Shown piece after piece: positions 54,872 to 63,162 of a stretch of 64,000 nucleotides of DNA; positions within the stretch are counted from its first letter, which is position 1, and each line of letters opens with the position of its first letter. Under the pieces are notes generated by a model. The model was not told the DNA's origin. It did not search any database and saw nothing but the letters and a program-made list of their open reading frames with translations. The position numbers were made by a program, and so were the translations under genes. Origin of the DNA: Shinella zoogloeoides (GTDB lineage: Bacteria > Pseudomonadota > Alphaproteobacteria > Rhizobiales > Rhizobiaceae). The stretch covers positions 1,997,501-2,061,500 of the forward strand of contig NZ_CP093528.1 of assembly GCF_022682305.1 (NCBI RefSeq), written 5' to 3'.

Positions 54872-55024
54872 TCAGTCCTCCTTGAGAGGGATTTCGGCGG
54901 CCCGTTCGGCGGCCTTGCGGGCGCCGGGGCGGAGGGTGAAGAGAACGACGGCCAGGAAGAACAGCGTCATGGCGAGCAGGCCCCAGCTATCGGCGAAGTG
55001 ACGCATGGCGGTATAGGTTTCCAT
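54872..55024 (-). CDS. ccoQ: cbb3 oxidase subunit CcoQ/FixQ
   Basis: 50 aa: METYTAMRHFADSWGLLAM, a single helix (TLFFLAVVLFTL) and a basic/acidic tail. Small assembly or stability subunit of the oxidase. GGAGGG precedes the ATG at 55024; it lies between ccoO and ccoP. Confidence 0.92.
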   Translation of the reverse strand: METYTAMRHFADSWGLLAMTLFFLAVVLFTLRPGARKAAERAAEIPLKED

Positions 55025-55034
55025 GGGTCCCTCC

Positions 55035-55766
55035 TCAGCGATAGCCGGCGGCGTCGTCATAGGTGGAGAAGTCCACCAGCGTGCCGAGCATCTGCAGATA
55101 GGCGACGAGCGCGTCCATTTCGGTGAGCTGCGTCGGATCGCCATCGAAGTCGCCGAACTTGGCCTTCGGATAGCGGGCCTCGACGCCGGACGTGTCGGCG
55201 TTCGGGTCGGCCTGCGCCCGCAGGTCGGCTTCGGCATTGGCGATCATCTCGTCGGTATAGGGAACGCCCACACCGCGATTGGCCGTCAGATGCATGGCGA
55301 TGTTGGTCACCTCCAGCTTCGTCTCCTTGAGGAAGGCGTAGCTCGGCATCACCGATTCCGGCACCATCGAGCGCGGCTCGATCAGGTGCTGGACGTGCCA
55401 TTCGTTCGAGTAGCGGTCACCCACGCGGGCAAGGTCCGGTCCCGTGCGCTTCGAACCCCACTGGAACGGATGGTCGTACATCGACTCCGCCGCCAGCGAA
55501 TAGTGTCCGTAGCGCTCCACCTCGTCGCGGAACGGTCGGATCATCTGGCTGTGACAGACGTAGCAGCCCTCGCGGACATAGATGTCGCGGCCGGCCAGTT
55601 CCAGCGGCGAGTAGGGTCGCATGCCCTCCACCTTCTCGATGGTGTTCTCGAGGTAGAAGAGCGGGGCGATCTCGACGATGCCGCCGATGGACACGACGAG
55701 CAGCGAGCCGACGAGAAGCAGCGTCGCGTTGCGTTCGAGGAGGGCGTGTTTATCAAGAATGGACAT
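55035..55766 (-). CDS. ccoO: cbb3 oxidase monohaem subunit CcoO/FixO
   Basis: 243 aa. One N-terminal membrane anchor ([22 protein letters not shown]) and a periplasmic haem c domain with [12 protein letters not shown] and distal Met in SVMPSYAFL. Subunit II of the high-affinity oxidase. Follows ccoN by 11 bases. Confidence 0.95.
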   Translation of the reverse strand: MSILDKHALLERNATLLLVGSLLVVSIGGIVEIAPLFYLENTIEKVEGMRPYSPLELAGRDIYVREGCYVCHSQMIRPFRDEVERYGHYSLAAESMYDHPFQWGSKRTGPDLARVGDRYSNEWHVQHLIEPRSMVPESVMPSYAFLKETKLEVTNIAMHLTANRGVGVPYTDEMIANAEADLRAQADPNADTSGVEARYPKAKFGDFDGDPTQLTEMDALVAYLQMLGTLVDFSTYDDAAGYR

Positions 55767-55777
55767 GAATCCACCTC

Positions 55778-57397
55778 CTATTCGGCAGGCTGCAGGGTGG
55801 GCGCGGCGCCCGGGATCGGGGCCTCGTCACGCTGATGGCCGAGGATTGTCATGGTCACGTTGTAGGCCATGATGAGCGCGCCCGTGAGGAACAGCCCACC
55901 GCCGACTGCGCGCAGCGTGTAATAGGGGAACATGGCGGCGACGGTTTCGGCGAACGAGTAGACCAGGAAGCCCTGCTCGTCGTATTCGCGCCACATCAGG
56001 CCCTGCTGGATGCCGGCCACCCACATGACAGCCGCGTAGACGACGATGCCGAGGGTTGCGAGCCAGAAGTGCCAGTTGACCATGCGGATCGAATAGAGCC
56101 GCTCGCGCTTCCACAGCTTCGGAACGAGGAAGTAGATCGCGCCGAAGGTGATGAGGCCGTTCCAGCCGAGCGCGCCCGAATGCACGTGGCCGATGGTCCA
56201 GTCCGTATAGTGGCTGAGCGCGTTGACCGAGCGGATCGACATCATGGGACCTTCGAAGGTCGCCATGCCGTAGAAGGCGACGGACATGACCAGCATGCGC
56301 ACGATCGGGTCGGTGCGGACCTTGTCCCAGGCGCCCGAGAGCGTCATCAGGCCGTTAATCATGCCGCCCCACGAGGGCATCCAGAGCATGACCGAGAAGA
56401 CCATGCCGAGCGTCTGCGCCCAGTCCGGCAGAGCCGTGAAGTGCAGGTGGTGCGGGCCGGCCCAGATATACATGAAGATCAGGGCCCAGAAGTGGATGAT
56501 CGACAGGCGGTAGGAATAGACCGGGCGGTTCACCTGCTTCGGGATGAAGTAGTACATCATGCCGAGGAAGCCGGCCGTCAGGAAGAAGCCCACGGCGTTA
56601 TGGCCGTACCACCACTGGGTCAGCGCGTCCTGCACGCCCGAGAAGGCCGAATAGCTCTTCACGCCGAGGAACGAGACCGGGATCGCCAGGTTATTGACGA
56701 TGTGCAGCATGGCGATCGTCACGATGAAGGCCAGGAAGAACCAGTTCGCCACGTAGATGTGCGGTTCCTTGCGGGTCATGATCGTGCCGAGGAAGGCGAT
56801 GAGATAGGCGACCCAGACGATGGTCAGCCAGATGTCGACATACCATTCCGGCTCGGCATATTCGCGGCTCTGCGTGATGCCGAGCAGATAGCCGGTGGCG
56901 GCCATGACGATGAAGAGCTGGTAGCCCCAGAACACGAACCAGCCGAGATCGCCGCCGAAGAGGCGCGCCCGCGAGGTGCGCTGCACGATGTAGAAGGACG
57001 TCGCGATCAGGGCGTTGCCGCCGAAGGCGAAGATCACCGCCGAAGTGTGCAGCGGGCGCATGCGGCCGAAGTTGAACCACGGCTCGATGTTGAGATCGGG
57101 GAAGGCAAGCTGGAGCGCCACGACGACGCCGACCAGGAAGCCGACGACGCCCCAGAACACCGTTGCGATGACGCCGTACTTGACGACCTCATCGAAGTAG
57201 CCGTCGTCCTGCACCGCCGGCGCGCGGCCGGCGGGCGCGAAGGAGACGCGCCGGACCATGAAGAGCGTGCTGGCGAGCAGCACGAAGAAGAGGACCCACA
57301 TATGGGCCTCGAAGAGCCTGTCCTGAGCAAAGGCCGCGCCGAGAAGGGCAAGGAATGCCCCCACGGCCAGGACGATCGTTTCCGTTACATATTTCAC
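55778..57397 (-). CDS. ccoN: cbb3 oxidase catalytic subunit CcoN/FixN
   Basis: 539 aa, twelve membrane helices, haem-copper oxidase core. Haem and copper His ligands lie in [51 protein letters not shown] and [12 protein letters not shown]. Reduces O2 to water at micro-oxic tension. GTG start at 57397 ([12 protein letters not shown]), with GGGGGA 8 bases upstream. A FixK/FNR box lies 103 bases upstream. Confidence 0.95.
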   Translation of the reverse strand: MKYVTETIVLAVGAFLALLGAAFAQDRLFEAHMWVLFFVLLASTLFMVRRVSFAPAGRAPAVQDDGYFDEVVKYGVIATVFWGVVGFLVGVVVALQLAFPDLNIEPWFNFGRMRPLHTSAVIFAFGGNALIATSFYIVQRTSRARLFGGDLGWFVFWGYQLFIVMAATGYLLGITQSREYAEPEWYVDIWLTIVWVAYLIAFLGTIMTRKEPHIYVANWFFLAFIVTIAMLHIVNNLAIPVSFLGVKSYSAFSGVQDALTQWWYGHNAVGFFLTAGFLGMMYYFIPKQVNRPVYSYRLSIIHFWALIFMYIWAGPHHLHFTALPDWAQTLGMVFSVMLWMPSWGGMINGLMTLSGAWDKVRTDPIVRMLVMSVAFYGMATFEGPMMSIRSVNALSHYTDWTIGHVHSGALGWNGLITFGAIYFLVPKLWKRERLYSIRMVNWHFWLATLGIVVYAAVMWVAGIQQGLMWREYDEQGFLVYSFAETVAAMFPYYTLRAVGGGLFLTGALIMAYNVTMTILGHQRDEAPIPGAAPTLQPAE

Positions 57398-57499
57398 GTT
57401 GGCATCCCCCAACTCGTCGATTTTCCGCAACGCCCGGTTCCCGCACGGAATCGGCCATTGCGCTCGACTGAGCCTTCGCAGATGCGGCGCAAACCCTCC

Positions 57500-57513
57500 T
57501 TGACATGGATCAA
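57500..57513. promoter_or_regulatory. FixK/FNR box between ccoN and the HHE gene
   Basis: TTGACATGGATCAA, a perfect anaerobox. It is 103 bases upstream of ccoN and 92 bases upstream of the divergent HHE gene, so it may serve either or both. Confidence 0.82.
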
Positions 57514-57604
57514 GGCACGAAGCGGAAGCCGGCGGCATCAAGAGACAGGTTGACGCAGCCGCGCGTCGCACGCCGCGGCCCCTTCCCCAACGAGGAAGCA
57601 CGAC

Positions 57605-58087
57605 ATGACGGACTATACAGGCATCGCCCGGCTGCTTTCGGATCGCCCGACGGACGCCGTTTCACTGGACTGGCTGAAGAAGGCCCACGACGCCCAGCTC
57701 ACGCTCTGCACGGCGCTGGAGGAAATCGCCGACAGCCTGCCGACGAATATCAACCGGCAGAAGTGCATCTATGCCGCGAAATCGCTGATTCCCCTGATCA
57801 ACGGCATCCACCGCTACGAGGAGGAAGCGCTGTTTCCCATGCTGGAGACCAGGGGGCCGGATGACCGGGAGCTGGCCGATTCCATCGCCCGCCTGAAATT
57901 CGAGCATGTCGAGGACGAGTGCTTCGCCGAGGAGCTGACCGACACGCTCAACCGCCTCGGCAGCGGGGACGGCACCGTGAACGCGGAAGCCGCGGGCTAT
58001 ATGCTCCGCGGCTTCTTCGAATCGATCCGGCGTCACATCGCTTTCGAGCAGCAGTTCATGCTGCGCGGCGCGGGTCACGCCTCCTGA
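57605..58087 (+). CDS. Hemerythrin-like HHE cation-binding protein
   Basis: 160 aa all-helical protein. Metal-ligand pattern: [30 protein letters not shown] and [12 protein letters not shown] provide the H...HxxxE...H...HxxxE set for a di-iron site. Such proteins sense or buffer O2, NO or iron. AACGAGGA precedes the start. Shares a promoter region and FixK box with ccoN; a role in micro-oxic physiology is inferred. Confidence 0.8.
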   Translation: MTDYTGIARLLSDRPTDAVSLDWLKKAHDAQLTLCTALEEIADSLPTNINRQKCIYAAKSLIPLINGIHRYEEEALFPMLETRGPDDRELADSIARLKFEHVEDECFAEELTDTLNRLGSGDGTVNAEAAGYMLRGFFESIRRHIAFEQQFMLRGAGHAS

Positions 58088-58090
58088 GCT

Positions 58091-58801
58091 TCAGGCCGCC
58101 ATGGGATCGCACGATTCCACCCGCTCCTGAAGAACGAGGATGGCGCCGAGCACCTTGCCCGCGCTCGACCGGCATGGCGTCATGCGACAGTGCGTCATGG
58201 CGTTGCCCCGCCGCGGAGACATGTAGTCGAACTCGACCACCTCGCCTGCAAAGCAGCGGTCGAGATATCGCTTCGCATCGTCCTCGAAGCGCTGCACGCC
58301 GATGAACTCGGCGACATGCCGCCCCACGAGGTCGATGGGCTTCTCGCGGAAGCTCTCCGCGTTCAGCGGGTTTGAATAGAGGTAGCGGTAATCCGTCGTC
58401 ACGACGAAGACGCGGTCCGGAAGGCTGTCGAGGATCGCTTCGTTGAGCAGCCCATCCTCCGCGATGCGCGGGACCGCCATGGGGCGCGCCACCTCGGCAT
58501 CGGCCCGGCCGAACGGTCTTGCCGCCTCCTCGGCTCCGAAATACCGATCCAGCAACAGCTTGAAATTATGCGCCTGCCGGAGCACGCAAGCCCTGTCCTC
58601 AGATTCCTCCCGAAGAAGATCCACCACGAGCTGGAACTGGGACCGGATCTCGGAAGCGTCCCTGGCCTCTCTCTGCAGCACGGCCATCAGCGCCGGCTCG
58701 ATTTCCCTGTCCAGCATGGCGACGAGGTTCTCGTTTCCGACCTTCACCGCATGCTGGAGTTGCGAATACTTAAACCAGAACAACTCTACAAGAGCTTTCA
58801 A
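58091..58801 (-). CDS. PAS domain protein without recognisable output domain
   Basis: 236 aa. The first 95 residues are helical and charged (NLVAMLDREIEPALMAVLQREA, FQLVVDLLREESEDRACVLRQAHNF). Residues about 120-228 are a PAS fold: LNEAILDSLPDRVFVVTTDYRYLYSN, GRHVAEFIGVQRFEDDAKRYLDRCF, ending VLGAILVLQERVE. No kinase, HTH or GGDEF part follows; the stop is genuine. Perhaps a small sensor partner. Convergent with the HHE gene by 3 bases. Confidence 0.75.
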   Translation of the reverse strand: MKALVELFWFKYSQLQHAVKVGNENLVAMLDREIEPALMAVLQREARDASEIRSQFQLVVDLLREESEDRACVLRQAHNFKLLLDRYFGAEEAARPFGRADAEVARPMAVPRIAEDGLLNEAILDSLPDRVFVVTTDYRYLYSNPLNAESFREKPIDLVGRHVAEFIGVQRFEDDAKRYLDRCFAGEVVEFDYMSPRRGNAMTHCRMTPCRSSAGKVLGAILVLQERVESCDPMAA

Positions 58802-58963
58802 TTCATGCTCCCTAATTGCTGAGAACTACAGCAATTGCACCACAATATTACTTAATCTGTTCAGAGACGGGGTAAACTTTGACCGTTCCCTCCTGAAGGC
58901 ATGCCCTCAAAAACGTTTACATTAGCAAAATGGTAACAGCGCCCTAGGCTCAGGACTCGTTGA

Positions 58964-59353
58964 TCAGAGCCAGAAGATAACGGTTGCAGCGAGAGCGATG
59001 GCGGAGAGAAAGGCCATTGGGCATCTGTCGTAGCGCGTAGCGACACGCCGCCAGTCTTTGAGACGCCCGAACATGATCTCGATCCGGTTGCGCCGTTTGT
59101 AGCGGCGTTTGTCGTATTTGATGGTCTTGTTGCGGGATTTGCGACCCGGAATGCAGGGCGTGATCCCCTTCGCCTGTAACGCGTTACGATACCAGTCGGC
59201 ATCATAGCCACGGTCGGCCAGCAGCCACTTGGCCTTGGGAAGCTCATCAAGCAAGGCGGCAGCACCGGTGTAATCGCTGACCTGACCGGCTGTTATGAAG
59301 AAACTGATCGGGCGACCACTCGCATCCGTTACGGCATGAAGCTTGGTGTTCAT
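58964..59353 (-). CDS. IS5-family transposase, OrfB
   Basis: 129 aa from the first ATG, but probably made mainly as the frameshifted OrfA-OrfB fusion of about 253 aa. Contains the second catalytic Asp (WLLADRGYDADW) and the Glu (RNRIEIMFGRLKDWRRVATRYDR), completing the DDE triad. Confidence 0.88.
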   Translation of the reverse strand: MNTKLHAVTDASGRPISFFITAGQVSDYTGAAALLDELPKAKWLLADRGYDADWYRNALQAKGITPCIPGRKSRNKTIKYDKRRYKRRNRIEIMFGRLKDWRRVATRYDRCPMAFLSAIALAATVIFWL

Positions 59354-59373
59354 GCCGCCTTTCGTGCGTCCGA

Positions 59374-59724
59374 TCAGGCGGCCCGCGCCCCCTTTTTTAC
59401 CCGCAGGCTGGAAGCCGTGCGGTGGGCCTTGAGATAGGTCGCGTCGATCATAATCGTCTTGCGATCCGTTGCCTCAGGCAAAGCCAAGCCTTCCATCATC
59501 TGGATAAAGATGCCCTTGTCGCCCCAGCGCTTCCAGCGGTTATAAAGCGTCTTGGCCGGGCCATATTCCTTCGGCGCATCGCACCACCGGAGACCGTTGC
59601 GGTTGACGAAAATGATGCCGCTCAGAACGCGTCGGTCATCAACGCGCTGGCGACCATGGCTCTTGGGAAAATAAGGCTGAAGACGGGCCATCTGCTCGTC
59701 CGTCAGCCAAAACAAATTACTCAT
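59374..59724 (-). CDS. IS5-family transposase, OrfA
   Basis: 116 aa N-terminal half: MSNLFWLTDEQMARLQPYF, HTH-like RRVLSGIIFVNRNGLRWCD, and the first catalytic Asp in MIDATYLKAHRTA. Near its end the mRNA has AAAAAAGGGGG (minus strand of 59388-59398); a frameshift there would read KKGGAGRLIGRTKGG into OrfB, the usual arrangement of this IS group. The in-frame product stops at KKGARAA. Confidence 0.88.
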   Translation of the reverse strand: MSNLFWLTDEQMARLQPYFPKSHGRQRVDDRRVLSGIIFVNRNGLRWCDAPKEYGPAKTLYNRWKRWGDKGIFIQMMEGLALPEATDRKTIMIDATYLKAHRTASSLRVKKGARAA

Positions 59725-59882
59725 CAGTCGGGCTCCTATACGCCCGTCTGAATCACAGCCGTCAGTTCAAATCAATGGGTCCTGACCCTAAGAGATGTCA
59801 AACCAATAATGTCGAGAAAATTGCATAAAAAGGAAAATTGAACGCGTTCAATTCTGAGGGAACAATAAAGAGGCGCAAGCGC

Positions 59883-60818
59883 TCAAGTATTGAGGCTGTG
59901 CTTGATGTTCCAGCGGTCGTGATACCACAGCCATTGGCCCGGATATTCCCGCACCCATTGCTCTACCTTGTCGTTGAGCATCTGGGCGGTCGCCTCGACG
60001 TCGACGGCGCCGTTCGCCTTGCGGGGGATCGCCATGGCCGGCTCCAGCTCAAGCCGGTAGCGATTGCCCGGCAGGCGGATGCAGCGGGCGGGATAGACCT
60101 CGCAGCCGAACTGGCGGACGAGCTTCGCCAGCAGCGGATTGGTCTGCACGTCGCGGCCAAAGAACTTGGTGTGCAGGCCCCGGGTGAATTTCTGGTCGAC
60201 CAGCACGCCGACCGGGCCGCCGCCTTCCAGCTTGCGGGCCAGCGTGAAGGACGAGCCGGCATGAGAAGGCACCAGCTCGCCCATGCGCGCGCGGCGGAAC
60301 TCGAACACCTTGTCGGCGACGTAAGGGTTGTTCGGCGGGCGGAAGAGCACCGTCACATCCAGCCCGAAGGCCGCGCCGGCGACCGGCAACAGTTCGAAAT
60401 TGCCGGTATGGGCGGTAAAGACGATGAAGGGGCGCGGCCTGTCGCGCAGGTCCACGAAAAGCGGGATGCCCGACACCTCGATACGGCCCGGCTCCGTCTT
60501 CTCCGGATCGAAATCGAACAGCTTGTCGAGGAAGACATATTCGGCGGCAAGCCGGCCCATATTGCCCCAGGCATCGAGCGCGATGGCCTCGATCTCGGCC
60601 TCGGATTTCTCCGGATAGGCATTGCGCAGGTTCGTCAGCGTCAGCTTGTGGCGACGCGTCTTGGGGCCCACCCAGCGCGCCACGCGGTCCGCGAAATTGA
60701 TCGCACCGTCCGCCGGCAGCAGCTTCAGGATGTTGAGCAGGCCGAAGGCGAACTGCGCCACCAGCCATTGCTTCGTGTTCCTGAACGCCAGAACGAGGCG
60801 TGTGACGATCATCTTCAC
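59883..60818 (-). CDS. lpxXL: Lipid A very-long-chain acyl-XL transferase (HtrB/LpxL family)
   Basis: 311 aa from GTG 60818 (ATG 60812 also possible). Lysophospholipid acyltransferase-like: membrane-proximal N-terminus, catalytic HxxxxE in AHTGNFELLP, then FRPPNNPYVADKVFEFRR and VGVLVDQKFTRG. Rhizobial LpxXL moves 27-hydroxyoctacosanoate from AcpXL to lipid A; the neighbouring dehydrogenase and ketosynthases in the order known from the acpXL cluster support this rather than a generic LpxL. Starts 5 bases after the dehydrogenase stop. Confidence 0.85.
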   Translation of the reverse strand: MKMIVTRLVLAFRNTKQWLVAQFAFGLLNILKLLPADGAINFADRVARWVGPKTRRHKLTLTNLRNAYPEKSEAEIEAIALDAWGNMGRLAAEYVFLDKLFDFDPEKTEPGRIEVSGIPLFVDLRDRPRPFIVFTAHTGNFELLPVAGAAFGLDVTVLFRPPNNPYVADKVFEFRRARMGELVPSHAGSSFTLARKLEGGGPVGVLVDQKFTRGLHTKFFGRDVQTNPLLAKLVRQFGCEVYPARCIRLPGNRYRLELEPAMAIPRKANGAVDVEATAQMLNDKVEQWVREYPGQWLWYHDRWNIKHSLNT

Positions 60819-60823
60819 GGGGA

Positions 60824-61852
60824 TCAATCCAGCTTCAGAACGATCTTGCCGAAGATCTGGCGCGATTCCATGCGCTCCAGCGCCGTCTCGATGCCGTCGA
60901 AGGTGACTTCCGTGTCGATGACCGGATGCACGATGCCGCGCGCCATCTTCTGCATGGCATCCGCCATGTTCTCCATGCGGCAGCCGAAGGAGCCGAGGAG
61001 CTTGAGCTGCTGCTGGAAGAGCATCATCAGGTTCATGTCGGTGGAGACGCCCGAGGTGGAGCCGCAGGTGACGAGGCGGCCGCCACGCTTGAGGCAGAGC
61101 ATGGAGCCGGCCCAGGTATCCTTGCCGACATGTTCGAAGACGACGTCGACGCCCTTCTTCTTCGTCAGCTTGCGCACGACGCCCTCGAAGCGGTCTTCGC
61201 GATAATTGATGACGTGGTCGGCGCCGAGGGCCTTGGCCTTCTCGATCTTGTCGTTCGAGCCGACCGTGGTGATGACGGTGCAGCCGATCTTCTTGGCAAG
61301 CTGAATCGCCGCCGTGCCGATGCCCGAGCCGCCGGCATGGACGAGGATCGTCTCGCCGGGTTCGAGCTTGGCGTTGTCGAAGAGCATGTGCTCTACCGTG
61401 CCGAAGGTGACGGGCGCAAGCGCTGCGGCAACGGCATCGATGCCGGGCGGTGCCGGGACCAACAGGCGGGCGGGAAGGTTCACCTTCTCCTGCGCGAAGC
61501 CATCGAGATGGAAGCCGTAGACGCCGCCGACATGTTCGCACAGGTTGTCGCGCTTTTCGCGGCAGGGCTTGCAGAGGCCGCAGGTGCGCGCGCCATAGAT
61601 AGAGACGAGCTGGCCGGGCAGAACGTTGGAAACGCCGGGGCCGAGGGCCTCGACGACGCCGGCTGCTTCCGCGCCGATGACCAGCGGCATCTTGCGCTTG
61701 GCGAAGGCCATGCCACGCCAGCCCCAGACATCGATATGGTTGAGGGCGACGGCCTTGACGCGCAGCGTCACCTCGCCGGGGCCGGGTGCTTCCGGTTCCG
61801 GAATATCGGTGATTTCGAGCTTGCGGTCGTCGAGAAGCTGGAGGGCGCGCAT
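60824..61852 (-). CDS. Zinc-binding alcohol dehydrogenase of the lpxXL cluster
   Basis: 342 aa medium-chain dehydrogenase. GroES-like domain with GAEAAGVVEALGPGVSNV and the structural zinc set CGLCKPCREKRDNLC; NAD(P) fold VHAGGSGIGTAAIQLAKK. It corresponds in position to the adh gene of the rhizobial acpXL-lpxXL cluster, whose role in making the 27-hydroxylated C28 chain is not settled. AGGAAT precedes the start; 13 bases after the ketosynthase stop. Confidence 0.85.
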   Translation of the reverse strand: MRALQLLDDRKLEITDIPEPEAPGPGEVTLRVKAVALNHIDVWGWRGMAFAKRKMPLVIGAEAAGVVEALGPGVSNVLPGQLVSIYGARTCGLCKPCREKRDNLCEHVGGVYGFHLDGFAQEKVNLPARLLVPAPPGIDAVAAALAPVTFGTVEHMLFDNAKLEPGETILVHAGGSGIGTAAIQLAKKIGCTVITTVGSNDKIEKAKALGADHVINYREDRFEGVVRKLTKKKGVDVVFEHVGKDTWAGSMLCLKRGGRLVTCGSTSGVSTDMNLMMLFQQQLKLLGSFGCRMENMADAMQKMARGIVHPVIDTEVTFDGIETALERMESRQIFGKIVLKLD

Positions 61853-61865
61853 GGTAGAATTCCTA

Positions 61866-63152
61866 TCAGGCCGGTTCGGCCGTCATCACGAGGCTGGCGT
61901 TCTGGCCGCCGAAGCCGAAGGAGTTGGACAGAACCGCCGTGACGCGCGCATCGCGCTTCACGTTCGGCACGACATCCAGCTGGATCGTCGGGTCGGGGTT
62001 CGTGTAGTTGATGGTGGGCGGCAGGGTGCCGGTCAGCATCGTCTGGATCGAGAACACCGCCTCGACCGCGCCGGCAGCCGTCAGCGTGTGGCCGATCATC
62101 GACTTGTTGGACGAGACCGGAATATTCGCCAGCTTGTCGCCGAAGACGGTCGACATGGAGAGATACTCCATCTTGTCATTCTCGGGCGTCGAGGTGCCGT
62201 GGGCATTGATGTAGCCGATGCCGCTTTCGTCGATGCCGGCGTCTTCCAGAGCCGCACGGATCGTCGCGATGGCGGGGCCGCCATCCGGCGAGGAGCGCGT
62301 GCGGTGGAAATGATCGGCCTTCTCGCCGCAGCCCTTGAGGATGCCGAGCACCTTGGCGCCGCGGGCAATGGCCGATTCCAGCGATTCCAGCACGAGCGTC
62401 GCCGCACCTTCGGCGATGACGAAGCCGTCGCGATCCTTGCTGAACGGCTTGGAAGCCTTGGTTGGCGGGTCGTTCTGCGTGGAGAGTGCAGAAAGGAGCG
62501 CGAAGCGGATCAGGGCCTCTGCCGTCACCGAGCCGTCGGTGCCGACGGTCAGTGCCCGGTCGGTGCGGCCCTGGCGGATCGCCTCGACGCCGAGCTGGAT
62601 CGCCGTCGCGCCGGAAGCGCAGGCGGTCGACAGCGTCACCGGCAGGCCGCGCGTGCCGTAGCGGTCTGAAAGCCGCTCGGAAATGGAGCCGAAGGCCCAG
62701 GCCTCATGCAGCGCCGGGCTGGGATTGTCGCGCAGCACGGCGAGAAAGCGGTCATAAGCGTCGCCCGGACGCTGCGAGGCCGGCGCGCGGTCGGCGAGCG
62801 CGAAGCGGTCGCGCCAGTCCGGTTCGATCGGCGGGGCAGCGAGGAAAAGCGGGCCGCCGAACTCGCCGGAGATGCCGGCCTGCGCCAGCGCCTCGTCGGT
62901 CGTTTCGCGGGCATAGGCATAGGAGCGCTCGACCGGGTTTTCGACCGGCACGTCGATGAAATCGACCGTGCCGGAAATGCGGGTGTTCAGCCCGTCGACC
63001 GGGAAGCGGGTGATGTCATGGATACCCGAGACGCCGCCGGTGAGCGCGGCCCAGTTGTCCTTGAGGCCCTGCCCGAGCGACGTGACGACGCCCATGCCTG
63101 TCACGGCGACGATGGGGCGACCGAGATGATCCCTGTAAGCGGCATTCGTCAT
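61866..63152 (-). CDS. Beta-ketoacyl-ACP synthase (FabF1XL type)
   Basis: 428 aa condensing enzyme. Catalytic Cys in STACASGATAIQ, His in INAHGTSTPEND and His in SNKSMIGHTLTAAGAVEA: the full Cys-His-His set. Final glycine-rich loop NSFGFGGQNASLV. In the rhizobial cluster it elongates acyl-AcpXL toward C28. GAGG precedes the start, 10 bases after the next ketosynthase gene. Confidence 0.88.
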   Translation of the reverse strand: MTNAAYRDHLGRPIVAVTGMGVVTSLGQGLKDNWAALTGGVSGIHDITRFPVDGLNTRISGTVDFIDVPVENPVERSYAYARETTDEALAQAGISGEFGGPLFLAAPPIEPDWRDRFALADRAPASQRPGDAYDRFLAVLRDNPSPALHEAWAFGSISERLSDRYGTRGLPVTLSTACASGATAIQLGVEAIRQGRTDRALTVGTDGSVTAEALIRFALLSALSTQNDPPTKASKPFSKDRDGFVIAEGAATLVLESLESAIARGAKVLGILKGCGEKADHFHRTRSSPDGGPAIATIRAALEDAGIDESGIGYINAHGTSTPENDKMEYLSMSTVFGDKLANIPVSSNKSMIGHTLTAAGAVEAVFSIQTMLTGTLPPTINYTNPDPTIQLDVVPNVKRDARVTAVLSNSFGFGGQNASLVMTAEPA

Positions 63153-63162
63153 GGCCGGAACC

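Larger units (their letters stand above)
58947..59788 (-). mobile_element. IS5-family (IS427-like group) insertion sequence
   Basis: 842 bp. Terminal inverted repeats: left GGCTCAGGACTCGTTGAT; right end on the minus strand GGGTCAGGACCCATTGAT (14 of 18 identical). Flanked on both sides by TA (58945-58946 and 59789-59790), a likely 2-bp target duplication. Contains a two-frame transposase joined by a slippery run. Looks intact. The flanks 58802-58946 and 59789-59882 hold no gene. Confidence 0.85.
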
